A DNA stretch of 64,000 nucleotides from Parerythrobacter lutipelagi. Lineage in GTDB: Bacteria; Pseudomonadota; Alphaproteobacteria; Sphingomonadales; Sphingomonadaceae. The translations under genes and the position numbers were made by a program. Under the pieces are notes generated by a model. That model was not told the DNA's origin. It saw only the letters and a list, made by a program, of their open reading frames with translations, and did no database searches. The stretch lies in contig NZ_SKCJ01000001.1 in the NCBI RefSeq assembly GCF_005434975.1, positions 310,001-374,000 of the forward strand, in the 5' to 3' direction. Positions 51,061-61,512 of the stretch are shown here, one piece after another (positions within the stretch are counted from its first letter, which is position 1; each line of letters starts with the position of its first letter).

Positions 51061-51065
51061 GAATC
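51061..51065. promoter_or_regulatory. GANTC site in the ftsZ leader
   Basis: GAATC matches the target of the CcrM methyltransferase of alphaproteobacteria. In Caulobacter, methylation of such sites in the ftsZ promoter affects its expression. A five-base match alone is weak evidence. Confidence 0.35.
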
Positions 51066-51087
51066 AGCGGGCATAGGGGATAATCGC

Positions 51088-51096
51088 TTATCCACA
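51088..51096 (+). promoter_or_regulatory. Consensus DnaA box between ftsA and ftsZ
   Basis: TTATCCACA, a full match to the strong DnaA box, lies 91-99 bases before the ftsZ ATG. In Caulobacter DnaA binds and activates ftsZ, so this is a credible replication-to-division link. Confidence 0.6.
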
Positions 51097-51120
51097 GTGG
51101 TTAATGCTGCGCTTCCCACC

Positions 51121-52404
51121 TCAAAAATACTCTTTCATCGCACGGAAGAGTCTGGATAGCAGCGCCACCCCGCCAAGTTTGATCGTTGTCTGATAGCTTG
51201 GATCAATGGTGCGGATATCGACTGGATCGTCTGACGCGTAAAGGCACAGGCCCGCCAATGTGGCAAAACCCGGCGTGGCATGAGCTTCCGGCAGTCCGCG
51301 CAATGATGGAGGCTTGCCGATCCTGACGGGGCGGCCAAGTGCACTTTGCGTGAATTCCGCGACTCCGGCCAGTTCCGCCCCGCCACCGGTCAGCACGACC
51401 TGGCTGCCGCGCGAACCGGAAAAGCCCATTTCCTTTAACGCTTTCGCTATTTCGTCGGTTACTTTGCCGAGCTGTCCGGTCACCACGGAAACCAGTTCGG
51501 CGCGAGGGATCCTGTTCTTGTCATCCGCGCCGCGTGCTGTCGGCCCGCTGTCGCCCGTGTCACCCGGACCATTGACCGGGATCATCTCACGGTGGTCCGT
51601 CGGGCTCGCGATGGCTGATCCGGCCACACATTTCAGGCGCTCTGCCTGGAACCGCCGGATCCCGAAAGCGGACGCTACAGCGTCGGTAACGTCTGCCGAT
51701 CCAATCGGGATCGCTTTGAGGCCGAGCAACATGCCGCCTGCGAAGACCGAGACATTTGTGACATCACCGCCGATTTCGATCAGCGCCGTACCGAGCTCTC
51801 GCTCTTCGGGCGTGAGGCAGGCGTGTCCGGCCGCAATCGGCGCAGCAACCACACTTTCGACTTCGAGATGTGCGTTCTGGACCGCTTCGATCAGATTGCG
51901 CACGGGGGCGCCGTCCGCCAGCATGACGTGTACATCGACGCCAAGACGCTCTGCATGAAGCCCTGTCGGGTTTGCGACGCCATGCGCGCCATCGAGTGTA
52001 TAATGCGCCGGCTGGGCGTGGAGGACCATTCGTCCATCCGGCTGAATATTGTCGCGCGCGATGAGCAAGAGTTGCTCGACATCTTCCTGTTCGATCCGAC
52101 GCCCGCCGATATCGATTTCGACCTTGGCGATCTGGCTCGAAAGCCCCGCCCCGGCGCAGCCGATCCAGACGCTGGAAACGCTGGTCCCTGCATTCTTCTC
52201 TGCCCGTTCGACCGCATCACGAATGGCATAGGTCGCAGCGGCCATATCGGTGACATAACCGCGCTTGATGCCCTGGCTGGCGCGGTGGCCGGATCCGAGC
52301 ACGATCATCTCGCCCGTTTCGGATACGCCCATGATCATTGCCGAAATTCGGAACGAGCCGATATTCACGGCCCCGAACACTCGGCTGATACGCGGCAGCG
52401 CCAT
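51121..52404 (-). CDS. ftsA: Cell division protein FtsA
   Basis: A 427-residue actin-like protein that ties FtsZ to the membrane. The N-terminal subdomain has VNIGSFRISAMIMG; the SHS2 (1C) region and the phosphate-2 and adenosine motifs (ALIEIGGDVTNVSVF and VVLTGGGAELAGV) follow. The end LLSRLFRAMKEYF is the amphipathic membrane helix. A Gly-, Asp- and Pro-rich loop near residue 290 is longer than usual. The ATG at 52404 overlaps the ftsQ stop (TGATG). Confidence 0.95.
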   Translation of the reverse strand: MALPRISRVFGAVNIGSFRISAMIMGVSETGEMIVLGSGHRASQGIKRGYVTDMAAATYAIRDAVERAEKNAGTSVSSVWIGCAGAGLSSQIAKVEIDIGGRRIEQEDVEQLLLIARDNIQPDGRMVLHAQPAHYTLDGAHGVANPTGLHAERLGVDVHVMLADGAPVRNLIEAVQNAHLEVESVVAAPIAAGHACLTPEERELGTALIEIGGDVTNVSVFAGGMLLGLKAIPIGSADVTDAVASAFGIRRFQAERLKCVAGSAIASPTDHREMIPVNGPGDTGDSGPTARGADDKNRIPRAELVSVVTGQLGKVTDEIAKALKEMGFSGSRGSQVVLTGGGAELAGVAEFTQSALGRPVRIGKPPSLRGLPEAHATPGFATLAGLCLYASDDPVDIRTIDPSYQTTIKLGGVALLSRLFRAMKEYF

Positions 52405-53306
52405 CAGTTGCCCTCCATCTCTAAGACCTGTTCCGCCCGGCCCGGAACTCGCAGGTGCACGCGGCCCGGAACGCGCATGTCGATATGCGCGACCTTGCCG
52501 CCAAGGAGCCGGTTGCGCCCATCGAGCGTGGCGAATGAGACCAGCGCTGCAGCAGACTCGTCGTCCCCCTGCGGCAAAGCCAGGACCTGGTCCGTGCTGA
52601 AAGTCAGATTCCACCGGCGGTTGCCGATCCACTCGGCTTCCGTCACCTGAGGTTTGAGCGCCGGTGCGGCATCCAGCAGCTTGGTCAGTTCAGCCACCTG
52701 CTTGCCCGCGCCCGGCCCGGCAATGACCAGCATGCCCTTGGCATTTCCTCGGCTTATCGGTTCAAGCTCGACACCCTCAGGGTCGATCAGCACGAGGCGA
52801 TCGGCCTTGCGCAGAGCCGCGTGAGCTTTCCGCTCGACGATATCGACCACGATCATATCCGGCAGCTGGCGAGACACGCGGGCATCCTTGACCCAGCTCA
52901 GCTCGAGCAGACGTCCGCGTATGGTTTCCAGATCGACCGATGTCATCGGCGTATTGTGCTCACTCAGCACGCGCTCATAAATCTTGAGTTCGTTCATCCG
53001 GTCGACCCCGGTCACCTGGACCCGGCGGACTTCAAAACCCGCATCGGACGCAAGACCGGCGATCTGCTGGTTCGCCATAGCGGGAACCCCGGCAAGGCTG
53101 GCAACGAACCATGCCAGCACCGCTGCACCGCCAAGGATCATCGCCAGAAAAATGCGCTGAAGCTGCTCTTGCGTAAATGGCAAGATCGCCATGGCGGAGT
53201 CGAGCATGGAGCCCGTCGTCGCCTTTGCTCTGCGCGCAGTGGTGGCCCGGCTGCGCGCAGCCGCCGAGCGGCGTACGCCCTTTGCCTTGCGCTTAACGGT
53301 CGCCAT
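52404..53306 (-). CDS. ftsQ: Cell division protein FtsQ
   Basis: A 300-residue bitopic protein: a basic cytosolic N terminus rich in Lys and Arg, one membrane segment (IFLAMILGGAAVLAWFVASL), a POTRA domain (FEVRRVQVTGVDRM to LSWVKDARVSRQLPD) and a periplasmic beta domain. It scaffolds FtsB, FtsL and the septal synthase FtsW/FtsI. The ATG at 53306 has a strong AGGGGGGA ribosome site and overlaps the ddl gene by 14 bases, a longer overlap than elsewhere in the cluster. Confidence 0.93.
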   Translation of the reverse strand: MATVKRKAKGVRRSAAARSRATTARRAKATTGSMLDSAMAILPFTQEQLQRIFLAMILGGAAVLAWFVASLAGVPAMANQQIAGLASDAGFEVRRVQVTGVDRMNELKIYERVLSEHNTPMTSVDLETIRGRLLELSWVKDARVSRQLPDMIVVDIVERKAHAALRKADRLVLIDPEGVELEPISRGNAKGMLVIAGPGAGKQVAELTKLLDAAPALKPQVTEAEWIGNRRWNLTFSTDQVLALPQGDDESAAALVSFATLDGRNRLLGGKVAHIDMRVPGRVHLRVPGRAEQVLEMEGN

Positions 53307-54270
53307 CGCTTCCCCCCTTGCTGTCAAATGTCCGCAGTGCCTCAGCCACGATGGCCTCTACCAGATCGGCATATTCCATGCCGCAATGCCTCGCCTGTTC
53401 AGGCACAAGGCTGAGCGGCGTCATGCCCGGCTGGGTGTTGGTTTCAAGGACGAACAGGCCGTCCTCGCCATGCTCGTCGTCCCAGCGGAAATCGGTCCGG
53501 CTAGTACCCTTGCAGCCAAGCGCCTTGTGCGCCCGCACCGCGAGATCGAGGCACAGCGCGGTGATGTTCTCCGGCAGTTCAGCCGGGCAGACATGGTCGG
53601 TCATACCATCGGTGTATTTCGCGTCGAAATCGTAGAAGCCGGACTTGGGTACCAGTTCCGTCACCGTCAACGCACGCGGACCGTCCGGCCCGTCGATCAC
53701 CGCTGTGGTGAGTTCGCGCCCTCGGATATAGGGTTCAGCCAGCAACTCACTGAATTCTTGCCATGGCCCCTTGGCATCTCGCGCGATCGGGTTGCCGTAA
53801 TTGCCATCCTCGGTGACGATCGCCACGCCCACCGAAGAGCCCTCGTTGACGGGCTTGAGCACGTAAGGGCGCGGGAGCGGATCCTTCTCGTACAGCTCTT
53901 CGCTCTTCACGATCCGTCCGCCGGGCATCGGGATGCCCTTGGGCACCAGAGCCTGCTTGGTCAGTTCCTTGTCAATCGCGATAACCGAAGTTGCGAGGCC
54001 TGAGTGGGTATAGGGTACTCCCATCAGGTCGAGCATGCCTTGCACTGTCCCGTCCTCGCCCGGAACGCCATGGAGCGCGTTGAACACGACGTCCGGTGCC
54101 GCCTCGGCGATCTTTGCAGCGACAGTGCGGTCCATGTCGATCCGCGTGACCTTGTGCCCCCGGCTTTCGAGCGCATCGGCCACGCCCTTGCCGCTCATCA
54201 GGGAAACCGGGCGCTCGTTCGCCCAGCCGCCCATCAGGACTGCTATATGGAGCTTGCTGTCGAGCCTCAT
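53293..54270 (-). CDS. ddl: D-alanine--D-alanine ligase
   Basis: A 325-residue ATP-grasp enzyme making D-Ala-D-Ala for the stem peptide. VLMGGWANERPVSLMSG opens the protein, with HGVPGEDGTVQGML, the ATP site RPYVLKPVNEGSSVG, and the metal site LETNTQPGMTPLSLVPEQA. GSS of the omega loop is intact. Length is standard. Its start overlaps murB as ATGA and its end overlaps ftsQ. Confidence 0.95.
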   Translation of the reverse strand: MRLDSKLHIAVLMGGWANERPVSLMSGKGVADALESRGHKVTRIDMDRTVAAKIAEAAPDVVFNALHGVPGEDGTVQGMLDLMGVPYTHSGLATSVIAIDKELTKQALVPKGIPMPGGRIVKSEELYEKDPLPRPYVLKPVNEGSSVGVAIVTEDGNYGNPIARDAKGPWQEFSELLAEPYIRGRELTTAVIDGPDGPRALTVTELVPKSGFYDFDAKYTDGMTDHVCPAELPENITALCLDLAVRAHKALGCKGTSRTDFRWDDEHGEDGLFVLETNTQPGMTPLSLVPEQARHCGMEYADLVEAIVAEALRTFDSKGGSDGDR

Positions 54271-55244
54271 GGCCGCCCTACCCGCTGGATTTCCCAGTGC
54301 AATTCGACGCCCGAATTCTCATACACGCGGTGCTTCACTTCTTCACCCAAGCCCTCGATATCGGCGCTGGTCGCAGTGCCGGTGTTGATCAGGAAATTGG
54401 CGTGCTTCTCGCTCACTTGCGCGCCGCCCAAGGTCAGGCCGCGGCAGCCCGCCGCATCGACCAGCTGCCACGCCTTGTGGCCATCCGGGTTCTTGAAGGT
54501 CGATCCGCCGGTCTTGGTGCGGAGCGGCTGCGATTCCTCGCGCGCCTGCGCAATCCGGTCCATTTCCGCGCCGATCTCTTCGGGGTCGCCCGGTTCGCCC
54601 TGGAAGCGAGCGGCAACCACGACCGCACCCGCTGGCAATGCTGAATGGCGGTAGGTGTATTGCAGATCTTCCGCCGGCAAGGTCATGAAATCACCATTGG
54701 GCATCAGAACGTCGCAATCGATCAGGATATCGCACACTTCGCGTCCATAGGCGCCGCCATTCATGCGCACGAATCCGCCAACGGTGCCAGGAATGCCGCG
54801 GAGGAATTCGAGCCCGGCCACTCCCGCGTCGCGCGCTACCGAGGAGACGAGAATACCGTGCGCTGCGCCGCCACAGGCTACGATGCAGTTCTCGCCAGCT
54901 TCGACCTGGGCGAACGGCTTGCCCAGCTTGATGACCACTCCGGGAACGCCGCCGTCGCGAATGATCATGTTCGACCCGAGGCCAAGCGCCATAACCGGCA
55001 ATTCGCCGTTCAGTCGTTGCAGAAAAACCCTCAAATCATCGAGATCGGCAGGTTCGTAAAGCCAGTCGGCATTGCCGCCCGTTTTGAACCATACAAGCTT
55101 GGCGAGCGGCGCGTCCGCTGTCAGCTTGCCGCGCAAGCCGTCGGTCGAAACCGGCGCATTGACCGCGCCTTCAACTTCGACTTCAGCATCGGGCGCGCCG
55201 CCGCGGTCGTGCATCGCCCAGTCGTCTGGCTGGTGCATCGTCAT
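54267..55244 (-). CDS. murB: UDP-N-acetylenolpyruvoylglucosamine reductase
   Basis: A 325-residue FAD enzyme that reduces the enolpyruvyl group to form UDP-MurNAc. The FAD-binding [16 protein letters not shown] and [12 protein letters not shown] are followed by [21 protein letters not shown] and the catalytic [20 protein letters not shown]. Two Met codons occur at 55244 and 55238; the first overlaps the murC stop as ATGA. The first 35 residues are a variable extension. Confidence 0.94.
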   Translation of the reverse strand: MTMHQPDDWAMHDRGGAPDAEVEVEGAVNAPVSTDGLRGKLTADAPLAKLVWFKTGGNADWLYEPADLDDLRVFLQRLNGELPVMALGLGSNMIIRDGGVPGVVIKLGKPFAQVEAGENCIVACGGAAHGILVSSVARDAGVAGLEFLRGIPGTVGGFVRMNGGAYGREVCDILIDCDVLMPNGDFMTLPAEDLQYTYRHSALPAGAVVVAARFQGEPGDPEEIGAEMDRIAQAREESQPLRTKTGGSTFKNPDGHKAWQLVDAAGCRGLTLGGAQVSEKHANFLINTGTATSADIEGLGEEVKHRVYENSGVELHWEIQRVGRP

Positions 55245-56662
55245 GCCGCCCGCGCCTTTTCGATATCCTGCGCCAGCTTAGCCGCCCACTTGGTGATGTC
55301 GCCCGCGCCGAGGCAAACAATCAGATCGCCGTCCTCGATTTCACCGGCGAGCTGCGCGGCCAGTTCTTCGCGGTCTGCCACAGTTGCTGCCGATCGGTGT
55401 CCGCGTGATTTGAGTCCCTCGACCAGTGCTTCGGAACTGACCCCCTCGATCGGGTCTTCGCCTGCAGTGTAGACCGGCGTGACATAGACGTGATCCGCAT
55501 CGTTGAAGCAGTTCTGGAAATCATCCATCAGGTCACCCAGCCGCGAGTAGCGGTGCGGCTGCATCACGGCGATAACCTTGCCCTTGTCATTGGCCGCAAC
55601 GCTTTCCTGCGCTGCCGACAGCACGGCGTTGATCTCCACCGGATGGTGCGCATAGTCGTCAATGATTGTCGCTCCGGCGACCTGCCCAACCTTGGTAAAG
55701 CGGCGCCGGACTCCGCTGAAATTGTCGAAACCGCTGCAAATCACTTCGTCGGAGCAGCCCATCTCGATCGCAACCGCGATGGCGGCCAATGCGTTCTGGA
55801 CATTGTGTCTGCCCGGCATCGGCAGCTTCACGCCTTCGATCCGGCGATCTTCCTCGCCGCGCTGGCGCACGACAACATCGAACCGGCTGCCGCCATCGAT
55901 GGGCCGGACATTGACCCCGCAAATATCCGCCTGGAGCGAAAAGCCATAGGTAACGACGCGCCGGTCACGGACCTTGCCGATCACCGCCTGCACTTCAGGA
56001 TGATCGATGCACAGGATCGCCGCGCCGTAGAACGGGACATTGTGAATGAACTCGACGAACGCGTTTTTCACGCCGTCGAAATCGCCGTAGTGGTCAAGAT
56101 GCTCCGGATCGATATTGGTTACGACTGCAATCGTGCCGTCAAGCCGCAGGAAACTGCCATCGCTCTCGTCGGCTTCAACGACCATCCAGTCACTGTCGCC
56201 CATTCGGGCGTTCGAGCCATATTGCTCGATGATACCGCCGTTGATCACAGTCGGGTCGATATGGCCCGCGTCGAGCAGCGCTGCGACCATGCTGGTGGTC
56301 GTCGTTTTGCCATGCGTCCCGGCGACCGCAACGGTGCTTTTCAGCCGCATCAGTTCAGCCAGCATTTCTGCCCGCCGCACCACTGGCACACGGCTTTCCA
56401 GCGCATGGGCCACTTCGGGATTGGTCCGGCGCACGGCGGAGGACGTGACGACCACCGCCGCGCCTTCGACGTTCTCTTTCTCGTGCCCGATTTTGACCGC
56501 GATGCCTTGCGCCCGAAGTCGTTCCACTGTCGGGCTCTCGCTCAGATCGCTCCCTTGCACGGTGTAGCCGAGATTATGCATCACTTCCGCAATGCCGGAC
56601 ATGCCGATTCCGCCGATCCCGACGAAGTGGATCACGCCGATGTCTGTGCCGACGCCTTTCAT
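55241..56662 (-). CDS. murC: UDP-N-acetylmuramate--L-alanine ligase
   Basis: A 473-residue Mur ligase adding the first stem-peptide residue. It opens [17 protein letters not shown], has the ATP loop [26 protein letters not shown], and C-terminal [16 protein letters not shown]. Length is standard. It overlaps murG upstream and murB downstream, both as ATGA, which indicates tight co-translation. Confidence 0.96.
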   Translation of the reverse strand: MKGVGTDIGVIHFVGIGGIGMSGIAEVMHNLGYTVQGSDLSESPTVERLRAQGIAVKIGHEKENVEGAAVVVTSSAVRRTNPEVAHALESRVPVVRRAEMLAELMRLKSTVAVAGTHGKTTTTSMVAALLDAGHIDPTVINGGIIEQYGSNARMGDSDWMVVEADESDGSFLRLDGTIAVVTNIDPEHLDHYGDFDGVKNAFVEFIHNVPFYGAAILCIDHPEVQAVIGKVRDRRVVTYGFSLQADICGVNVRPIDGGSRFDVVVRQRGEEDRRIEGVKLPMPGRHNVQNALAAIAVAIEMGCSDEVICSGFDNFSGVRRRFTKVGQVAGATIIDDYAHHPVEINAVLSAAQESVAANDKGKVIAVMQPHRYSRLGDLMDDFQNCFNDADHVYVTPVYTAGEDPIEGVSSEALVEGLKSRGHRSAATVADREELAAQLAGEIEDGDLIVCLGAGDITKWAAKLAQDIEKARAA

Positions 56663-57837
56663 GCGCGAGCCTTGGTCGGAGCGCCGACATGGTCCCGATC
56701 ACGGATCGGTTCTGTCGTCCTTATGACATCCATCAGCTCGTCCCCGCCGAAGGTTTCAACGAGGTCGGCCAAGTCCTTCACCGCGTCAGGACGGCCGCAA
56801 TTCCACGCAGCGTGAGCAGCGGTCGCAAGCGATTGCGGATTTTGTGCCAGCGCCTGAATCTGCTTGGCGAGTTCCTTGCCGGTGAACTTTTCCTGCCTGA
56901 TCATCCGCGCGCCGCCCTTTTTCCCGACTTCCCGCGCATTCGCCGCCTGGTGATCATCGGTTGCAATGGGCAAGGGGATGAGGATCGCCGGACGGCCGAC
57001 CGCCGTCAGCTCTGCAATTGTCGATGCGCCCGCACGGCCGATAAACAGATGCGCGTCAGCGAGCCGCGCAGCCATATCTTCAAAATAGGTGCCGAGTTCT
57101 GCCGGAATATCATGATTGCGATAGCGTTCGCGGACCTTGTCGAGGTCTTCCGCACGGCATTGCTGGGTCACTTGCAAGCGCGAGCGCAAAGCCGGTTGAA
57201 GCATGGCCAGCCCGTCCGGGACGATATCCGACAGCACACTCGCCCCCTGGCTGCCGCCAGTAATAAGCACTCGCAGCAAGCCATCTTCTGTAAAGGCCGG
57301 GAACGGCTCTTCACGCAATTGCAGCACTTCGCCGCGAACCGGATTGCCAACCAGGTGGACCTTCCCGGAATGCTTGGGTTTCAGCCGTGCGATTTCCGGA
57401 TAAGCTGTAGCAATCGCCTGCACCTTGCCGGCAAGCAACCGGTTGACTCTGCCGAGGACCGCGTTCTGTTCATGCACTACGCTCGGAATGCCTTCCGATG
57501 TTGCGGCGAGCAGTGCAGGCAGCGACGGGTAGCCGCCGAAGCCGATCACTGCGCTCGGTTCAAAATTCTCGAACAGACGTTTGGCCATCGCACGCCCTCG
57601 AAGAATCGCACGCGCACCTTTAAACCAGCTGAGCGGGTTCTTTCCCAGGCGACCAGCCGGAAGAATATGGGTCGGCAGAAACTCGGGCTTGCCGGGAATC
57701 TCCGCTCCGCGCTCGTCGGTGATGAGCGCAACGTGATGTCCGCGCCGTTCGAGTTCGGTCGCCAGCGCAAAGGCCGGAATCAAATGACCCCCGGTCCCCC
57801 CGGCGGCCAGAACATAATGGCGGTTCGCGCCGCTCAT
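56659..57837 (-). CDS. murG: UDP-GlcNAc:lipid I N-acetylglucosaminyltransferase
   Basis: A 392-residue GT28 enzyme that converts lipid I to lipid II at the inner leaflet. [53 protein letters not shown] and the UDP-GlcNAc site [21 protein letters not shown] are all present. The frame opens 40 codons earlier, but the ATG at 57837 overlaps the ftsW stop as ATGA and gives the family start. The C-terminal tail is somewhat extended. Confidence 0.95.
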   Translation of the reverse strand: MSGANRHYVLAAGGTGGHLIPAFALATELERRGHHVALITDERGAEIPGKPEFLPTHILPAGRLGKNPLSWFKGARAILRGRAMAKRLFENFEPSAVIGFGGYPSLPALLAATSEGIPSVVHEQNAVLGRVNRLLAGKVQAIATAYPEIARLKPKHSGKVHLVGNPVRGEVLQLREEPFPAFTEDGLLRVLITGGSQGASVLSDIVPDGLAMLQPALRSRLQVTQQCRAEDLDKVRERYRNHDIPAELGTYFEDMAARLADAHLFIGRAGASTIAELTAVGRPAILIPLPIATDDHQAANAREVGKKGGARMIRQEKFTGKELAKQIQALAQNPQSLATAAHAAWNCGRPDAVKDLADLVETFGGDELMDVIRTTEPIRDRDHVGAPTKARA

Positions 57838-59075
57838 GCGCGGTTCCTTTCGTCTAAAGACAGCTTGTCTTGCAGCATGGCGCGCAAGCCCGGTGTCTCG
57901 CGCGTCAGGAACGGATTGCGCCGCGTGATTGCCAGCAACAGACCGACCGCAAGACATACTGCAATGGTCGAAGAGCCGCCATAGGAAACAAGCGGCAAGG
58001 TCATGCCCTTGGACGGGAACAGCTGCAAGTTGACGAGGATATTGATGAAGGCCTGCCCCACGATCTGAGTGGCAAGTCCCGCCGCAGCGAGCAACACGAA
58101 CAGGTTTTCCTCATTCGCGAGCCGTACGAGAACCCGCACTACAATGGCGAGGTAGATCAGCACGATCAGTGCGCACACCAACAGGCCGAATTCCTCACCA
58201 ATGACGGAGAAGATATAGTCGGTATGCGCTTCAGGCAGGTTCATCTTGCGCACACCCAGCCATAGCCCGCTGCCCGTCCATCCACCTGCGAGTAATGTCC
58301 GCTCGGCAAGGTCGACCTGATCGAATGCGGTGCCGCCGCCGATGAAGGAATCGATCCGGTTGCGTGCCGTGTCATACAGGAAATAGGCCGCCGTCAGCGC
58401 GGCAACGCCGGCAGCGATCAAAAGTCCGATACGTTGAATTGAGACTCCGGCCAGAAGGACGAGCACGAACCACACGCCGCCGAACAGAATCGTCGCACCC
58501 AGATTGGGCTGCATCATCAGCAGCAAACCCACCAGCGCCATGATCCCGCTGACTATGGCAATCACCGGCAAATTCGGATCGCGCAAGCGCCATGAAAGGA
58601 TCCACGCCAGTGCGACAGCGAAGCCGGGCTTGAGAAACTCGGACGGCTGAAAACCAACACCCAGATTGATCCAGCGCCGTGCGCCATTCACTTCATAACC
58701 GATCAACGGGACAAGAAAGAGCATGCACAGCATGCCCGCAGCCAGCAAAACACCGAGCCGCCGTGCGTTGTCCTTGCTCAGCATCGATGCCCAGAACAGC
58801 GCGACAAGACCGACCAGTTGCCAGCGCAGGTGCGCCCAGTAGAAGTAAAGATCCGGAAGCCTGATCTCGGCGGTGGAAAGCCGGTCGGCGCTGGCAGGCG
58901 ACGCGGCTGCGACGGCGGCAGTGCCGATGGCCATCAGCGCCAGGATCAGGAACAGCAGAACCCGGTCGATCTCGCGCCACCAGATCTTCAGCTCTGCAAG
59001 GCGCGAACCGCGAAACCGGTCCGCCGAGGCCGGCCTTTCGCCGGGACGCGGAATATAGGGCTGGCTGGTGCTCAT
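57834..59075 (-). CDS. ftsW: SEDS-family glycosyltransferase FtsW
   Basis: A 413-residue polytopic protein with about ten membrane segments. The catalytic region has FQPSEFLKPGFAVALAWIL, then the external loop GQGxx-like AFDQVDLAERTLLAGGWTGSG split by length limits, and the C-terminal signature GMTLPLVSYGGSSTIAVCLAVG. FtsW polymerises lipid II at the septum with FtsI. Both ends overlap neighbours (murD and murG) as ATGA. Confidence 0.94.
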   Translation of the reverse strand: MSTSQPYIPRPGERPASADRFRGSRLAELKIWWREIDRVLLFLILALMAIGTAAVAAASPASADRLSTAEIRLPDLYFYWAHLRWQLVGLVALFWASMLSKDNARRLGVLLAAGMLCMLFLVPLIGYEVNGARRWINLGVGFQPSEFLKPGFAVALAWILSWRLRDPNLPVIAIVSGIMALVGLLLMMQPNLGATILFGGVWFVLVLLAGVSIQRIGLLIAAGVAALTAAYFLYDTARNRIDSFIGGGTAFDQVDLAERTLLAGGWTGSGLWLGVRKMNLPEAHTDYIFSVIGEEFGLLVCALIVLIYLAIVVRVLVRLANEENLFVLLAAAGLATQIVGQAFINILVNLQLFPSKGMTLPLVSYGGSSTIAVCLAVGLLLAITRRNPFLTRETPGLRAMLQDKLSLDERNRA

Positions 59076-60445
59076 GCCGCGGACTTGCCTTTCAACCGCG
59101 ATGATGTTGAAGCGGTCTCACCCGTCAGCGCCGCGACAATCTGGCGGAAGTGCTCACCGCGCTTTTCGTAATCCTTGAATTGGTCGAAGCTGGCACAGGC
59201 TGGCGAGAGCAGCACTATGTCACCGGGCTTGGCTGCCGCTTGTGCGAGCTTGGTTGCTTCGCATAGCAGTTCGGCCTGCGTGACCGGCACCTTTCCGTCG
59301 AGCAGTTCGGCAAAGCGCGGTCCAGCCTCGCCGATAGTATAGGCGGCGGCTACATTGCCGAGGTGGTCGGCGCATTTGCCCAAACCGTCTTCTTTCGGCA
59401 GGCCACCAACGATCCAATGGATCCGCTGTGTCCCTCCATGGATGGACGGATCGGCTGCGTAGGCCGAGAGCGCAGGGGCAGTGCTGTCGGTGTTGGTCGC
59501 TTTGCTATCGTTGATGAATGTCACGCCATTGTGCCTGGCTACGAATTCCATCCGGTGGGGCAGACCGGCAAAGCTGCGCATCGCTGGCTCCCACGTTGCG
59601 CGCGATACGCCTAATTCCTCGACCAAGGCGATGGCTGCGCCGGCATTTTCGAGATTGTGCGGGCCTTGTAGCGCAGGCCAGTCTAACTGAAGTTCAGCAT
59701 AGCGAGCGGATTCAATCTGCGCTGTCCGGTCCCTCGGTCGACGTGTCGCTTCGGCTTGCGCAAAACCGCGAGTTAGCTGGTCACCAACGCCAAAGACCGC
59801 GAATTGCGAGACATTCTGCATCGCAAAAAGTCTACCCTTGGCGAAGGCGTATGCTTCAAAGCCATCATAGCGATCCAGATGATCGGGCGTGATGTTTAAT
59901 AGCGCTGCAGCGTCGCACGCGAGGGAGCGTGTCAGGTCGATCTGATAGCTGGAGAGTTCCAGCACATAGACCCCGCCTTCAGGAAGCGGGTCCTGCTCCA
60001 TGATCGGGATGCCGATATTGCCGCCCATCAGCGTCGGCACGCCCGTTTCCTTCAGGATATGATGGACCAGCGCGGTCGTCGTACTTTTGCCGTTGGTGCC
60101 GGTTATGCCGACGACCTTGTGCGGCGGCAGGTTGGGCCGCGCGAGCGCGAACAGCTCGATATCGCCGATCACCGGAACGCCGTATTTCGCCGCATGGCCT
60201 GCAATCGGGTGCGCGTTTAGCGGCACGCCGGGCGACACAACGACGCCGTCGAAACCGGTCAGGTCAAGGTCGAGCGGATCGGCAATTCTCGCTCTGCCTT
60301 CCAGCTTCTCGCGGGCGACGTCCTGTCGGTCCCACGCGACGACTTCGGCCCCGCTTGCCAGCAGCGCCTCGGCCGCAGCCAGCCCCGACCTTGCGAGACC
60401 GAGGATGGCAAAACGCTTGCCAGCAAAGACAGGTGATGTGATCAT
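59072..60445 (-). CDS. murD: UDP-N-acetylmuramoyl-L-alanine--D-glutamate ligase
   Basis: A 457-residue Mur ligase adding D-glutamate. The N-terminal Rossmann region is [17 protein letters not shown]; the ATP loop is [39 protein letters not shown] and [19 protein letters not shown] mark the C-terminal half. It overlaps mraY and ftsW as ATGA. Confidence 0.96.
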   Translation of the reverse strand: MITSPVFAGKRFAILGLARSGLAAAEALLASGAEVVAWDRQDVAREKLEGRARIADPLDLDLTGFDGVVVSPGVPLNAHPIAGHAAKYGVPVIGDIELFALARPNLPPHKVVGITGTNGKSTTTALVHHILKETGVPTLMGGNIGIPIMEQDPLPEGGVYVLELSSYQIDLTRSLACDAAALLNITPDHLDRYDGFEAYAFAKGRLFAMQNVSQFAVFGVGDQLTRGFAQAEATRRPRDRTAQIESARYAELQLDWPALQGPHNLENAGAAIALVEELGVSRATWEPAMRSFAGLPHRMEFVARHNGVTFINDSKATNTDSTAPALSAYAADPSIHGGTQRIHWIVGGLPKEDGLGKCADHLGNVAAAYTIGEAGPRFAELLDGKVPVTQAELLCEATKLAQAAAKPGDIVLLSPACASFDQFKDYEKRGEHFRQIVAALTGETASTSSRLKGKSAA

Positions 60446-61512
60446 CGCAGCTTCAACGTCGAAAGACCGATCAGAGCAAGCACGATCGAGATGATCCAGA
60501 AGCGGATAACGACGGTCGCTTCCGCCCAGCCCTTCTGCTCGAAATGGTGATGGATCGGCGCCATGCGGAAGATGCGCTTGCCCGTCCGTTTGAACCAGAA
60601 CACCTGGATTATGACGGAAGCAGTTTCTGCAACGAACAGACCGCCGACGATCAGCAAGACAATTTCATGATGGCTCGCCACGGCAATGGCGCCGAGCGCG
60701 CCGCCGAGTGCCAGGCTGCCTGTATCGCCCATAAACACTGCAGCTGGCGGCGCATTGAACCACAAGAAGGCAAGCCCGCCTCCCATGATCGCTGCACAGA
60801 ATATCGCCAGTTCGCCCGCGCCGGGCACGTGGGGAATGCCGAGATAGGCCGAATAGTCGACTCGTCCGACGAGGTAGGCGATGAGAGCGAAAGTGCCTGC
60901 CGCAATCACAACCGGCATTGTCGCCAGACCATCAAGCCCGTCAGTCAGGTTCACCGCGTTGCCGAAACCGACAATCACGAAGGCCGCGAAAACATAATAG
61001 AACGGCCCGAGCGGGATCGATACGTCCGACACGAACGGCACATATAGATTGGTGTTGATCTGTCCGACGATGATATAGCTCGCGACACCGGCGACAGCGA
61101 ATTCCAGCAGCAAGCGGACTTTCGCCGAAACGCCCTTATGGCTCCGCTTTGTGACCTTGTCGTAGTCATCGAGAAAGCCGATAATTCCGAAACCGACCGT
61201 CACGGCCAGACAGGCCCAGACAAACGGGTTGCGCGGGTCCATCCACAGCAGCATCGATGATGTGAGCGCAATCAAGATCATCAGGCCGCCCATCGTCGGC
61301 GTGCCGACTTTGGCGAGATGGGTTTGCGGACCGTCAGTGCGGATCGGCTGCCCCTTGCCCTGCCGCACGCGAAGCATGTTGATGAAGCGCGGGCCGATGA
61401 TCAGGCCAATGACCAGGGCGGTCATCAGCGTCGCGCCCGAGCGGAAAGTCTGGTAGCGAACGAGGTTGAACAACCCCTCGAAGTTCAGCCACTCGGCGAT
61501 CAGATACAGCAT
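60442..61512 (-). CDS. mraY: Phospho-N-acetylmuramoyl-pentapeptide transferase
   Basis: A 356-residue enzyme with about ten membrane segments, making lipid I from undecaprenyl phosphate. The aspartate pair is in [26 protein letters not shown] is the central motif, and the HHH motif is in [15 protein letters not shown]. Length is standard. The murF stop abuts its ATG without a gap. Confidence 0.96.
   Translation of the reverse strand: MLYLIAEWLNFEGLFNLVRYQTFRSGATLMTALVIGLIIGPRFINMLRVRQGKGQPIRTDGPQTHLAKVGTPTMGGLMILIALTSSMLLWMDPRNPFVWACLAVTVGFGIIGFLDDYDKVTKRSHKGVSAKVRLLLEFAVAGVASYIIVGQINTNLYVPFVSDVSIPLGPFYYVFAAFVIVGFGNAVNLTDGLDGLATMPVVIAAGTFALIAYLVGRVDYSAYLGIPHVPGAGELAIFCAAIMGGGLAFLWFNAPPAAVFMGDTGSLALGGALGAIAVASHHEIVLLIVGGLFVAETASVIIQVFWFKRTGKRIFRMAPIHHHFEQKGWAEATVVIRFWIISIVLALIGLSTLKLR

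Noticed and set aside
55490-56815. A 441-codon open frame on the plus strand
   Set aside because: It lies opposite murC and part of murG. Both are certain, and the antisense frame has shadow composition rich in His, Arg and Asp.
56689-57984. A 431-codon plus-strand frame
   Set aside because: It is antisense to murG and the ftsW end and shows no recognisable domain.
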